Shown piece by piece: positions 35,001-46,700 of a DNA stretch of 64,000 bases. The stretch is from positions 186,001 to 250,000 of the forward strand of contig JAHLKG010000014.1 in the NCBI GenBank assembly GCA_025526995.1. The letters are read 5' to 3'. Position numbers and translations under genes: made by a program. How positions within the stretch are numbered: position 1 is the first letter of the stretch; each line of letters begins with the position of its first letter. Below the pieces are notes generated by a model. That model had not been told where the DNA came from. It was given only the letters and a program-made list of their open reading frames with translations, and searched no databases. The DNA is from Powellomyces hirtus (taxonomy: Eukaryota; Chytridiomycota; Chytridiomycetes; Spizellomycetales; Powellomycetaceae).

Positions 35001-35366
35001 TGGATCCCCGACCAACAGTGCCATAACACCCAGTCAGTACTTCAAAGTGGATCAGAAGAACATCGTCCTTGACACGATCAAAGTCGCAGAGGATGCCTCT
35101 GGCAAAGACATTATAGTAAGGATGTACGAATCCTCCGGTGGTCGAGGAGTCGTCAAGCTAACTACGTAAGAATTCATTGTCTATATGGTTCCCCCTGATG
35201 CGATGTGCTCACCGACACAAATTCTAGAACTCTGCCCGTGAAGTCGTGCCATTATTGCAACATTTTGGAAGACGTCAAGGCATCGGTACCCAAGGATGAT
35301 GCTGGAGCGCTTGTCATCCCTTTTACCCCGTTCAAGCTGATTAGCCTAAAGTTCGTATTCGCTTAG
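32028..35366 (+). CDS. AMS1: Alpha-mannosidase, GH38, AMS1/MAN2C1 type
   Basis: Glycoside hydrolase family 38 enzyme that trims free oligomannosides in cytosol or vacuole. Three exons (32028-32090, 32149-35165, 35228-35366) give 1072 aa. The first intron (58 bp) joins NGMQK to HRDITLSRIVSF, which lines up with the KHWRTTLERVEKF start of human MAN2C1; the last exon adds the end FKLISLKFVF. Catalytic features: GNCHIDTAWLWPYDET with zinc-binding His and Asp, the nucleophile Asp in FWLPDTFGYSAQLPQI, YGNGDGGGG, and LLNQFHDVLPGSSI. No signal peptide, as expected for this class. The start could also be the in-frame ATG at 32082. If the first intron is kept, another ATG (32077) remains in frame. Confidence 0.95.
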
Positions 35367-35472
35367 TGGTATGTAAAGATGAGGCAGGGTAGCTTTAGGT
35401 ATACTAGGATGGTGCTTTGAACCGGGAATATCTGTGGCAGTGTGTACATATTTGCAAATATATTGTGAAATG

Positions 35473-36653
35473 TCAATCATCCCAGGTTTCGGAGTTATCC
35501 TCTGGTGAATCATCCATTGCATTTCTGAACTTCTTCCTCAGCGCGGCATGAAGAATGTCGTTTGCGGTGATAATCTGGTGTTTTGTCGGAGATGCGCGGC
35601 GGATGGGAGTGCCTCCTGGAGTGCGATCAATTGTTGTTGCTCGAAGTGGCAACCGCTCACGAAGCGCTTGCGTGATGGTCCCCGGATGCGGAGGAATGCC
35701 GGGCAAAGGGGCTGGTGGTGGCCGTCGGTTGCTGTTACGCCGGGCTGCAGGAAGGGGTATGGGAGTGGAAGGTGGGGTGACGGGTGGAGGTGGTGGAGGA
35801 GGTGGAGGAGGAGCTGGCTTCATGGGGGAAGGTGCTATTGTGGGAGGCGGTGGCGGTGGTGGTGGTACGGCGTGGTTTGAAGTTGACGGTGATGAATCAG
35901 AGGCGCAGCTGAGGAAAACAAAATTGATCAGGTGATGTCCCAGTAATCTGAAGGAGTTAGATTTTTCACTTACGTGATTAAGGAAGCGGTGCTCAAATTC
36001 ATCCCAACTTGCTCCATGATGGACCCTTTCAACACAGCAATCCGCTGTCGCATGAGCTGCTCCTCCTTCACACGGGGTAAAAACTTCCGGGCCCACCGTG
36101 GAACTACTCCAGCTGCAATGTTCACGGCATTGTGAGCCAGGAAGGCTGTCGCGCGCGATGGCAGGTGTGCAGTCACTTGCTTAAGCGCTGGAACGCTGTG
36201 CAGTGTGGACAGAAGCTCCGTTGGACTTAACGTCAGCAGGTGGTCAAGGTAATCCCGCCGTTTGAGCGGAGGTAATGTTGACGAGGATGATAATGATAAC
36301 GGTGACCCATCTTCCCCTTGCTCATCAAGAAGCCGCTCGTACTCTGTTACCGCTCGCAGAAGATTTTCCAGTACTTCATACCGGTGTATCTCCCTGTCCG
36401 TTAATGCGTGGGAATTTGTCGGCAATGATTCATTCCCTCCTCCTTGATGTAAAAAAGAATGCACTGCATTGTTTGCATGTAGCGTTTCTGAGGCGCTTGA
36501 ATGATGATCTTCAGAATATATCGGCATGCGTAAGGGACATAACCCTTTTGATTTCGTGGAACCGCGTCCTAATCTTTCGCAATTCCCTTCCTTAAAGTCT
36601 TCATTGGATCCATTTTCAGCGTGTCGAGAAGGATGATCTGCCGCAGATAGCAT
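35473..36653 (-). CDS. MTFR/PRR11-like proline-rich protein
   Basis: Two exons (36653-35974 and 35908-35473) give 371 aa, with a 65-bp GT-AG intron. The middle is helical and ends with a coiled segment (LMRQRIAVLKGSIMEQVG); then come two long Pro runs, and a C-terminus with PGGTPIRRAS and DILHAALRKKFRNAMDDSPE. The order coiled helix, polyproline, PGGTP-like motif, ALxKKF helix with acidic end is that of animal MTFR1/MTFR2 (mitochondrial fission regulators) and PRR11. The match is architectural and moderate; a formin-like FH1 protein is the alternative, but no FH2 domain is present. The polar N-terminus (residues 1-90) has no import signal. A further 5' exon is possible upstream near 36711-36902. 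Confidence 0.55.
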
Positions 36654-37212
36654 GCAAGCAAGAGTAGATCGTCTGTGGAAGCAAGTAGATATCTTGGCTT
36701 TGAGTTGAATTCACGACCAAGGAGTATTAACCGATCGCGGCTCAGTGAATGGCCGCGTGGTGCTTACGACGGAAGCGCGTCGGAAGATGCTGCGCCGCCA
36801 CGCCGCAGCACAGCGCCACAACAGTTCACGATGCGGGCTTGCCAGGCCTACTGAGAAACCACAAGATAGAAAAGAGAAGTTCACAGACCCGCGAACTTTC
36901 ATTTGAAAAGGTGTTCAGGCTCGTTGCAGCAATAGCGGCGGGGGAAACAGTGGACCACCTACTTGTTTTTGAAGTATCTTGAGAACGACGTACGTTCCTC
37001 TATTTTTCATTGGTGTCTGGCGCGTCGGGCAATAGCGTAGATGGAGAAGGAAGAGACGGTTTTAAAAGTTTCAGGCAAAACTATATGATTTATGATGAGT
37101 ATGACGTGAACAAATTCGAGATGTGTGTGCAGGACTACCACATTCCATGTAAGCGATTATCTCAACATCTATTGAGCGCCAGCTATGTACATCTACGAAA
37201 TGAGGGATTGAT
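36654..37212. other. Intergenic region, possible 5' UTR exon
   Basis: Between two minus-strand genes. On the minus strand a GTAAGC donor near 36768 and a CCACAG acceptor near 36675 suggest a 5' UTR intron of the proline-rich gene, since the joined frames do not match the main ORF. The rest should be the dehydrogenase 3' UTR. Confidence 0.4.
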
Positions 37213-39021
37213 CTAAGATGGGAAATACTTGTAGGGATTCATGATCCCCTTGGGGTCGAAGACCATCTTCATACTCTTCATGAGATCTATGAAGTCATCA
37301 CTCTTGGAGTACCGCAGATATGGAGCCTTCATGAGCCCTAAGCCATGCTCCGCGGAGATAGATCCTCCGTGTCGCTGGACCACTTCATAAAGGAACGGTT
37401 CGATCGCCTTCTCAATGTCTTTGCTCCAGCCCGTGGAAGTGAGATTCAGGTGAAGATTCCCGTCTCCCATGTGACCGAAACCGACAACGTGCTTGACGCG
37501 CCCAGACGCAGACCCGTCCTTGGCAAAAAGACCAACCGAAGCCAGACGCTCCTGCATTTCTTCGACCACACTGTAAAGCTTAGGAACCGGGACGCTCAGG
37601 TCATATTTATAGTTGCCGCCCTCTTTTGCCAACGACTCGGTGATCGTCTCTCGGATGTTCCACATTCCAGCTACTTGCGTAGTATCCTGTGCGAGTGCTC
37701 CATCTTCCACTAATCCTTCCGTCATGACATGGTCGAGGAACGCTGAGAGCTTCTCATCGTCGTGATCTTTGTTGGATCCGCTCGTTTCAATCAGCACATA
37801 AAACGGTACGTCAGTTTCAAATGGTTCGCGAATTCCGGGGATGTGGTGTTTCACAAGCTTCAAACAGGTACGATCGAAGAACTCATACGCCGACAAGATT
37901 TCGTTCAGCTCAGATTTCGCGTACTTGAACAGTTCCTGCACGCCTTCGAAGGATGACACTCCCAGCATGGCTGCCAGATAAGCACCTGATAAGAAAGCCC
38001 ATACTTGATGATGGCCACCACTTCTGTTCACAACCACTCACCAACATTGACGGCCTTAGGTCTCCGGGGAGCTAAGATGGACACCGAGGTAATGATACCC
38101 AGAGTGCCTTCCGAGCCGATGAAGAGCTGCTTGAGATCGAACCCAGTGTTGTCCTTCCTTAACGGCTTGCCAAGCTCCACGATTCGTCCATCTGCAAGCA
38201 CAACCTCCATTGACAAAACGGTTCCATGCAAGCTTCCGTATCGCAGTAATCGAAGTCCGCCAGCATTAGTAGCCACATTGCCACCTATTTGGCAACTTCC
38301 TTTCGCACCAAGATCTGGCCAATATTTGAGAACGTGAGGAACAGATCAGATTGCCATCAATCTCTTGAATCAAACCCACCAAGCGGCATTATGAATCCTT
38401 GCTTTTCGAGATGGTTGTCCAACACTTCCAGAACGCATCCGGCATCGCATGTGAGAACACCCGAAATGGGGTCAAACTCGCGGATCTTATTCATGTTCTG
38501 CAAACTTAGAACAATCTCGTCATGGACCGGGACACTTCCGCCAACCAGACCGGTGTTTCCACCTTGTGGCACCACGGCAATTCTGTTCTCATTGCAGTAC
38601 TTCAAAACTGCAGATACTTCGGCACTGTTTGTAGGCCGCAAAACAGCACTACATCTTCCTTTGAACCGTCGCATCCAGTCCTGAGGCAAGCGTAAGATCA
38701 GTGCTGATACTTCTGGCGCCGTCTGTAGCATTTTCTCCGCACCTGGTTGAATGGTTCCAATTCATCTGGCGCCTCGGAGGTTATGACGCCTGCGGGTGAT
38801 TTTATGGCGTTTCGAAAGAATGCGATGTCTTTTTCTTCTATTTCCTTGAAGGAGGCGTCACGAGTAATGTGCGGGTATCGCGTGGCGGTAGGAATGACAG
38901 CTTGTGTTGAAAGCGAGATACCCCGGTTTGGCGTCAGACCAAATCTTCCTAGCTTTGGAATGCGGCAAGCTGACCGCAACAGCATCTTTGACCCCACAAT
39001 GAAAGCCTGAGTTCGTTGCAT
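37213..39021 (-). CDS. DLD2: D-2-hydroxyglutarate / D-lactate dehydrogenase, mitochondrial
   Basis: FAD enzyme of the Dld2/D2HGDH group that oxidises D-2-hydroxyacids. Four exons (39021-38743, 38680-38380, 38314-38042, 37985-37213) give 541 aa, near yeast Dld2 (530). The first 40 residues are rich in Arg and Ser without acidic residues, a likely mitochondrial signal. The FAD-binding PCMH part has [17 protein letters not shown] and [19 protein letters not shown]; the C-terminal substrate domain has [13 protein letters not shown] and [11 protein letters not shown], with the zinc or substrate His residues. Introns are 56-65 bp. The first three exons are shorter than the last, and the donor GTGCGG at 38742 is weak but is required by phase. 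It diverges from LSM1, 245 bp away. Confidence 0.93.
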
Positions 39022-39266
39022 GTTGACAAAGGTAAACGTACACTGATCTCTCCGAGGGATTTCGGTGTGGAGCCGACGGACAACAGCGATGACTTTCTAC
39101 TGTATCGCGCAGCTGATGGGAACGCGCGGAGGGGCACGTGATGCTACTGTAGCTTCCCTGATATCGGTCTTCTCACCCTTACTTCAACATTGACTGTCAG
39201 ATCCCCCCGATAATCTTCCTCGGCTCTGCCTTCCAGCTGCTCAAAAGAACACAGGGACCGCCGCGT
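39022..39266. promoter_or_regulatory. Shared divergent promoter, DLD2 / LSM1
   Basis: 245 bp between two start codons on opposite strands, with no other gene. Inference from orientation. Confidence 0.5.
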
Positions 39267-39898
39267 ATGGACAACTTTCTCCCCGGTTCCGCCAGCTTGG
39301 TGGATTGCGTAGATAGTATGTTGAAAATGTTGAGAGAAATCCCTATTAAGAGGGTTCCGCTGACTTCGCGCTCGGGATTATCGCTCCCCTCTAGAAAAGA
39401 TACTAGTAATATTACGAGATAGCCGAAAGCTGATAGGATGGCTGAGATCATATGATCAGTTTGGTTAGTCAAACCTTTGGCGAATGTCCTCAACTGCATT
39501 TCATTGACTCACGCGGTTCTGTGGTCGCCTTGATAAATAGCAAACCTCGTGCTACAAGACACAGTAGAAAGAACCTACGTAGGGGATCAATATGGAGATG
39601 TATACCGGGGGATATTTGTGATTCGAGGGGAAAACGTGGTCTTGCTTGGGGAGATTGTAAGAAGCTTTTGCGTCCTGGCGCCCGCTCCTCCCGGTATTAA
39701 CCAGTTTGAGTTGTTCTTCAGGACAAAGAGAAGGAGACAGCTTTGATGAAGAGTCTGAAAAATGTTCCGGTCGCTGAGGTTCGCGAAGCACAAAAACAGG
39801 AACAGGAGCGAAGAAAGATAAGAGAAAAGGCGCAAAAACGGGTTCTCGCGGACAAGGGGTTCAGTGTGGACGTATTGGAACAACACGATCATTATTAG
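39267..39898 (+). CDS. LSM1: Sm-like protein Lsm1
   Basis: Subunit that defines the cytoplasmic Lsm1-7 ring; it binds deadenylated mRNA 3' ends and helps decapping. Four exons (39267-39315, 39395-39463, 39541-39656, 39722-39898) give 136 aa, like human LSM1 (133). Spliced Sm motif 1 reads [35 protein letters not shown], then [20 protein letters not shown] for Sm motif 2. The C-terminal tail is charged ([20 protein letters not shown]), as in other Lsm1 proteins. The exons are 49, 69, 116 and 177 nt, so the gene is easily missed. It converges with CTR9, 61 bp downstream. Confidence 0.96.
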
Positions 39899-39959
39899 AA
39901 CACTATGTGCAATGCTATCGGAAGCACAACCAGTGCTGTATCAAAATTTTGGCTCGTGC

Positions 39960-42900
39960 TTAAGCATCATCAGGATCCCGGACATCATCATCGCTGTCGC
40001 TATCAAAGGCGGGTCGCTTTATCTTGGTCGGTCGCGGCCGGACGTCTTCGTCCTCCGAGATACTGTTGCGCCGCTCTTCCAGACTTGATTGTCCGTTACT
40101 GGTCGATTCTTGCTTAGTGCCGTTACCCTCATCCGCGCTATCAGATTCGTCACTATCCAATATGAATTCCGCCGATAGCTGCGACTGAACCCCTCTCGCT
40201 CTTCCGCGTCCCCCGCGTTCTGGATCTGTCGCACCCTTTGCGGCGATGGACTTCTTGCGCACGAGTTTTCTAGAGATTTATGTCACATAATATGAGCCTG
40301 TTGAAACATCCATTTCGGGCTTTGAAATCAACGGGAATTACCTCTTTCCATCTCTAGGAGCATCTGGACCGTCGGCATCGCCGTCCGCCATTGCTTCGCG
40401 GGTGCGCTTACTCCCTTTCGGTTTCTTCCGTCCTTCTTCCTCTTTCAATGACTCGTCATGCTGTTGTGATGACGCTTCATTGGCTTGCACTCGCGCCTGC
40501 TCTTCCATACGCTGAATGGCGAGTCTTTCTTCTCGCTCTTTGCGTATACCGTTTTCTTCTTCCTGTGTTTTAGGAACAGACGCGACCCAGTTAGGCCAAA
40601 AAGCATTACATAAATCGACAGTGTACTTTTACCTCCTTCCGACGCTTTTCCTCTTCGCGCGCCTTTTGCTCTTCTCTAATCATTTCCTTTCGTTCTTCTC
40701 GTTGTCTTTCGAGCGTGGTGGTTTCGTGAATCTTCTTCTCAGAGAGCTTTCTCACGTCTGCGCAGTAATCTCTTCTCAATGTTGCGTGTTCCAGACTATA
40801 GTTGGGCCGTGATTCTGGCGTCCGCGCAGCAAGAGCAATCAACAACCTGGAAAGAGACAAAGTTAACAAACTTCACGTACACGGAAACGTCAACGATGTA
40901 CAGACCTCTCAGCCGTCTTGATGCCTTCCTTTGCGGCATGCATCGCATTGAGATTCCGTTTCTCGATTGGCTGGTCATTCAGCACACCAGCCATCTGTTG
41001 CTTGACCAGTGCCAGGTTGAAAATCATAGCGGAGTCGGAAGGGTTGATCTTGACAGCCTTTACAACTTGTCAGCTGATTCAATGATGACGTGGAGCTCAA
41101 TCATTGTCACGAACCTGCTCAATGCAGAGGAGCGACCTTTTCATTGACGAGTCGTCTTTTCGCTCTCGAGCTAGAATGTAGTACGCTCGCGATAGTGCAG
41201 CCAGCACATACGGGTCTTTGCCGTATCCCTTTTTCAACGCTTTCTCGTACTTGAACCGCAAGTCAGCACCCCTGGATCTTTTGCGACGTCCTCACGAATA
41301 TGAAGCGTACCAGTGGAATCGCGACTTTCGCGTCTCTCTCATCCGCTGCCAACAACACGTGTGCGAGGTTCATCGCCACAGCAGCATTATTCCCTGTCGC
41401 TTGCTCAACCTGTGGAGGACATATTTTAATCACAGATGCCACGTCGACGGCGCTTTTTGAATTACCTGGCTGAACACGCTCTTGGCATCTGCCAAGAATC
41501 CGGACTCAGCCAGAATGATACCCATCCCTATTGCTGCCGGCACATTTTGGTTATCAGCTTTCAGGACAGCATCATATAATCGATGTCCTCGTAGTATCCA
41601 ATCTTCGCGCTAAAAAAAGTGTCAATGACAGTTACGAATCAATCGCAGTCCCTGCAGATGCAAACCTCTTTGGGATCGTGCCTTGCAGCTCGAGCAAGAC
41701 CGAGTTGGACATGCGCAAGCGCGACTAACGCCGGTATATTTTGATTGTCGATGGTCTTCAGAACGGAATCGAACGTACGCTTGGCTTCAATCTTCTTGTC
41801 GGCCATCATATAAGCTCTGCCGAGATGAAGGCGTGCTTCCTTGTTTTTCGGGTCGATGTCAGCCACAAGCCTGAACTGCTCAATCGCATCATCGAATTGT
41901 CCTTGTTGAAGGTATATTATTCCCAGTCGCAGATGGCCTACAAACATTGAGTGAGAAAACAAAATCTGCCAAGTCACAGATATACAGCACTCACTGTCAA
42001 CGTATGCTGGATGTTCCTGCAGGATCCGTTTGTATAACTTGATGGCCCGATTCGTGTGACCGAGCGATTCCCGCACTCGTGCCATGTTGTAAGTAAGAGT
42101 GACTTTGGTCATTGCATTTGAATTTTGCATGGACACGTCGCCCGCTTCTTTGCAGCGTGCGATGCCATAGTTGAGAATCTCCCCGGCAACAAACAAAAGG
42201 TTCTCTTTGCACCAGTACGTGTCGTTGTCCAAAATAGTTTCTAGCAAATCGACTCTGAATAGAGAACCATCTCCATTGCTGTGCATCGCTTCAGCGATGC
42301 TGTCCGGATCTTCATTGGCGGCGCAATCCGAGTAGTTCTTAGCTTCAGCTAACACCGTTCCTGGCCCGGTTGCTGTATCTCGTTCGCCTAGCATCAGACA
42401 CATTGCCCCTATGTTGTTATATAGTTCCGCTAATATCGGCTGCGACTTTTCATGAAGACTCTTCAAGGCTTGCACGTGCACTGAAATGCAGGCACGTCAG
42501 GACGAGGCCATAGAGACAAAGCGAGTAGTAACAAGACGTACGCTGCAATGACTTTTTCATATTGGTCTGCTCGGAAGCTCGAGCCATATCGAGCAAGGTA
42601 TGTGCGTCCTCCATCAAAGCGCTCTGTTGTCCTGGCTCGGTGCTCCCTTTACTTTCGTGTTTGAGGGCCAGTGCGAATAGCTCCGTCGCACGCTCTTGAT
42701 GTGATGCAGATGGCGCATACAGAGACGCCAGTTGCTGGAATGAAAGTCGTGTTGGAGAGGATGCATCTACCTCCATATCTTCAGCAAGGCTTACCACAAG
42801 GATATCCACGTTGTCAGGTTCTTTCAGCAGTATTGCTTCCAGACCCTGGCATGCCAGTTCAATTTGTCCTTGAGGAGTAAGGAGGCTAACGTGAGCACCC

Positions 42901-44472
42901 TATCTGAGTCGCGCCAGTGGGTTTCTTTCTCACCTTGGGATATGTGTAAGGACGCAATACTGTACTGCACTGGAAGCGCAGCCGGATTCAGCTTCCCAGC
43001 TTCCACAAAACATGCTAACGCATCTTTATAGTGGCGCTGACAACAATGACGTTACAATCAATTTGATCGTCAGCGCCATTCCTGAAGCTAACAACGTACC
43101 TGTGCTTGCAATGCTTTGCCTTTGCAGAAGAGAGCTTCAGACCGCAAACGCTCTGTGCTACTATATTGGAGAACGCGGTCCGCGTATTCGCTTGCCTAAT
43201 TGACGGATGATTCGATCAGCGTTACAAGCTACATGATGTACATGACTTTCTGTTACCTTAGCATAATCATTCTGTAGAAGTTTCCGTTCGGCCATTTGTA
43301 TCAACAAGAGTGGGTGCGTGCTGTCCTGAAGATAAACTTTCGAGAGCGCGGCATTGGACTTGAGAGACATCGCTGTGATGACATCCAGATCAGCTTCTGA
43401 GTGTCTGCAATGGTTCCAGTCCATGATTGATAGTAGCATCATCGCGTCAAGATTTTCTGGATCCTGGGGATGCGAGTTAATGACGCGATCACGGGCCGTG
43501 ACTGCGACGGGTATTCGCACCTGTTCTAGCGCTCTTGAGAATGCCTTCCGTGCTTGAGTTGGGGCACCGAGCTGATAGTAGCAGATTCCGATTGGAACTC
43601 GGACATCCGGCTGGATATCTGGTTTGAGCCGCAAGACTTTCTGATACATTTCCAGTGCTTTTCGGTAGAATCCTAGAGCACATTGGACACCCGCCTATCC
43701 AAATGCAGCCATGTCAGACTTTCGAGAATGGCTGTTGATGCTCTCATTTGAAGAACTTGCCTGGCCAAGCAATGCAGGAATGCAGTTGGGACCATGATGC
43801 AGGGCACCTTCGAATGCCCGCGAAGCTTCGTCGTACTCTCGCCGCGCTATTCTGATATTCGCTGCGAATACGTTTATGAGCTTGGATTGCTGCATCCCGA
43901 TTCTGCAAGCGCTCCTTTACCTGAAGCGACGATAGTATAAACATCTGTTGACGCCATAGCCAGCGCTTCGTTGAGCAGCGCCGTAGCTTCGAGTTCTGCG
44001 GCGTGTGAGGCATCTGGCGCAATACCACTCTCCGCGTTCAACTTCAGCTTTTCAATGAAGAACGACGCAAGCAGATTCAGAAGTAGAACGTGATGGCGCT
44101 TCTCGCTTGGATCCGGAGCTGCAGCCGCCAGACTATTAGATGTTGCCCGAAGTCATTCAAGTAAATGCGGGTATGGACCTTTCTTAGCCCGACGTAGCCC
44201 CGATCGAATTGCTTCCTCGAATTGCCGCTCAAGCCCCTGTTTCCAGTACTCCAACTAAGATGATGAACATTAGACCCTCATCGGTACCGGATTACCAGAT
44301 CTCTAAACCTACGAACCGCGATGTCCAAGTATACCCAGAGAGGGACAGCTTCCTCGTTCAGGATGTTGAAGACAAAGACCTCATTTTCTCCCAAATCTTG
44401 ACGGCTGACCTCCAGGACCTCCCCAATCTGACCAATAGGTATGTCTATTGTAGCTGTTCTAGGGATAGCCAT
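39960..44472 (-). CDS. CTR9: Paf1 complex subunit Ctr9
   Basis: TPR scaffold of the Paf1 elongation complex on RNA polymerase II. Nineteen exons (first 44472-44317, then 44254-44179, 44118-43921, 43861-43761, 43694-43521, 43463-43257, 43195-43100, 43036-42934, 42868-42795, 42734-42542, 42480-41995, 41937-41666, 41609-41466, 41409-41311, 41249-41115, 41057-40906, 40846-40633, 40562-40342, 40269-39960) sum to 1136 aa; human CTR9 has 1173. Markers: IDIPIGQIGEVLEV at the start, LEYWKQGLE, PNCIPALLGQAG, ALEQDPENLDAM, NIGAMCLMLGE, then a coiled Glu/Arg-rich stretch and an acidic Asp/Ser tail with PTKIKRPAFDSDSDDD. Introns are 56-72 bp. Intron 43695-43760 has a GC donor (GCAAGT). Two introns (43464-43520, 42735-42794) are multiples of three without a stop. 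Confidence 0.95.
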
Positions 44473-44641
44473 CTTTCTTCAATGGAATCACAGTTGGGAA
44501 AGGCTTGAAAATTCAGAGCGTCGCTCACTTTGCTCAACAGTTCATTTGTCCAAATCAAGAGGTGATCACGTAAATGCACCCGAAATCAAGCTTCCCTGTT
44601 CTGCGCCGTCACTCCGAACTATTGATTTGACATTTTGACAC
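44473..44641. promoter_or_regulatory. Shared divergent promoter, CTR9 / ERG8
   Basis: 169 bp between the start codons of CTR9 (minus) and ERG8 (plus). Nothing else is encoded here. Inference from orientation. Confidence 0.5.
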
Positions 44642-46650
44642 ATGGCTAAAGCAACGTAAGAGACCAAATCGGAGTACCAGTAACCTCAGTCAAACGAAGC
44701 TCATGCCATTATTCTTTTGTTTTCCTAGCATTGTGAGCGCTCCCGGTAAGGTGCTCTTAACGGGAGGCTACCTGGTGCTTGACCGCTCATATAAGGGATT
44801 GGTCGTGGCTGCGGACTCCAGGTTTTATACCATCGTGCGGTCAATAAGCGATGTTGTCTCCGTCTCCGATAAGCCGGTCGTCAGGGTGAAGTCGCCACAA
44901 TTTTTGGATGGGCTCTGGGAGTACGAAGTTTCCGCAAGCGATGTCGCGCAAATAACTTTGCGTCCTGTTGAGTATGGTCTGTCGAGTACTATTGCACGTA
45001 TGCCTTTTTGTTGATGTTTGATATCAATCAGAAGCTCGCAAGCTAAGAACCCTTACGTGAAAGCAGCACTGGTTAACGCTCTGGAAGTAGCGATGTCCAT
45101 AGTTCCCACTTTCCATGCCAAACTCGGAAACGGGTTGGAGATACAGATTGTTGGAGCGAATGACTTTTACTCTCAGCGGGAGCAGGTGAGATAATCTCCT
45201 GCGCGCTACGTGCTACGACCGATTGCTCATGTTCTTGTTTTTGCATCGCAGCTTGCCCACCAGTCACTGCCGTTGACCACTGAATCCCTCAAATCTTTAC
45301 CCGCATTTTGTCCTACCCTCACCAACATCTCATCGGTACATAAAACCGGATTGGGATCATCTGCCGCCATGATCACGTCTCTCGTTGGTGCTGTCGTATC
45401 TCACTTTGATGCAGTCCAGCTGCCTAAGCGATCCGAACGCCCCACAGAAGGAGCGGCATCAGACGGCATGCGTCTCGTGCACAATACGGCACAAGTGGCT
45501 CACTGCCTCGCCCAGGGCAAAGTCGGAAGCGGATTCGATGTCAGCGCCGCCGTCTATGGAAGCCACTCTTATCGCCGATTTTCCCCAAGCGTGATAGATG
45601 GCTACATAGAAAAGCAGAAGACCCCTGCAAGCGTCCCGTCTAATGGTATACTAAGTGTCATCGATCAACCAAGCAACACGTACGTATTTGCACTCGGGGA
45701 AAGCGATGCGTTCATATGAACAGAAGCTTATAGAGCAGATCGCAGATGGGACAACGAGATTGAGCAATTTGCATTGCCACCACGGTTCAATATGCTGTTG
45801 GCAGATATCGACGCCGGAAGTAGTACGCCCAAGCTAGTCTCGCAAGTTCTCGCATGGCGGAAAGCGAACGCTGAGGAAGGTGGGACGAGCCAACGATCAG
45901 TCTCTCAAAGCAATCAGACCGTCCTGACATGATGTACACAACAGCACAAGTCCTCTGGTCAAAGCTTGGCGCGGAAAACTCGGCCCTGGAAATGCATATG
46001 CGGGAGCTTGCATCCGTCGCGGCTTCAGATATCAATGCTTACAACACGGTCGTTGATGCGCTGGCTAAGGAGAACGCCGCGTTGTGGAGCAGCTCCTTAC
46101 CTGCAATCAACGAGGGTAAAAAGCGTCGAGGAAGCCCCATTCGCGATCTGTTCATGTCTATACATCAATCGTTCCAGGTAAGTGAGTTCGGAATGATTTA
46201 TCAAAACGCTGCATGGAGGCTTATTTTGTCTTGTAGCGCATCAGAGGCCATCTCCGGGAGATGTCACATCTTACGAACGTGCCCATTGAACCGGAAGAAC
46301 AAACGCGTCTGTTGGACGCATGTCTTGAGGTTCCTGGCATTATAATGGCAGGAGTGCCCGGAGGTAAGCCAGCGATAAATAAAGTAGTCAGAGGGAGGTC
46401 GCATCTATCTCGTATCTCTAATGTCATCTCTTTGAATAAAGCTGGTGGGTTTGATGCGATCTTTTGCATCGCACTTTCGGACGTTGCGCGCGAACAGGTA
46501 CAAGGTGTCTGGAAGAGCTGGACAGAAATGGCTGTAGCCCCGCTATTGTCTAGAGAAAGCAGTGCTGGGATATCTACAATAGAATCCGAGAGTGATGTCC
46601 CGGGTCTCAGCGATGCGCTTCATTCTATTAGTGAGCAACCAACTCAATAA
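44642..46650 (+). CDS. ERG8: Phosphomevalonate kinase
   Basis: GHMP kinase of the mevalonate pathway; phosphorylates mevalonate-5-phosphate. Eight exons (44642-44655, 44729-44997, 45043-45185, 45252-45679, 45746-45879, 45945-46177, 46237-46363, 46442-46650) give 518 aa. The first exon has only 14 nt; with exon 2 it reads MAKATIVSAPGKVLLTGGYL, as in yeast Erg8. Further motifs: KTGLGSSAAMITSLVGAVV (ATP loop), AQGKVGSGFDVSAAVYGS, LLADIDAGSSTPKLVS, VPIEPEEQTRLLDACLEVPG and AGGFDAIFCIAL. The second intron (44998-45042) would be only 45 bp, the shortest here, so that junction is less sure. The last intron (46364-46441) is 78 bp, in frame and stop-free, so an unspliced form would also translate. Confidence 0.93.
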
Positions 46651-46700
46651 CATCGCAATTTCTTATATTTTTAATGAATACAATAAAGTCCATTTCACGA

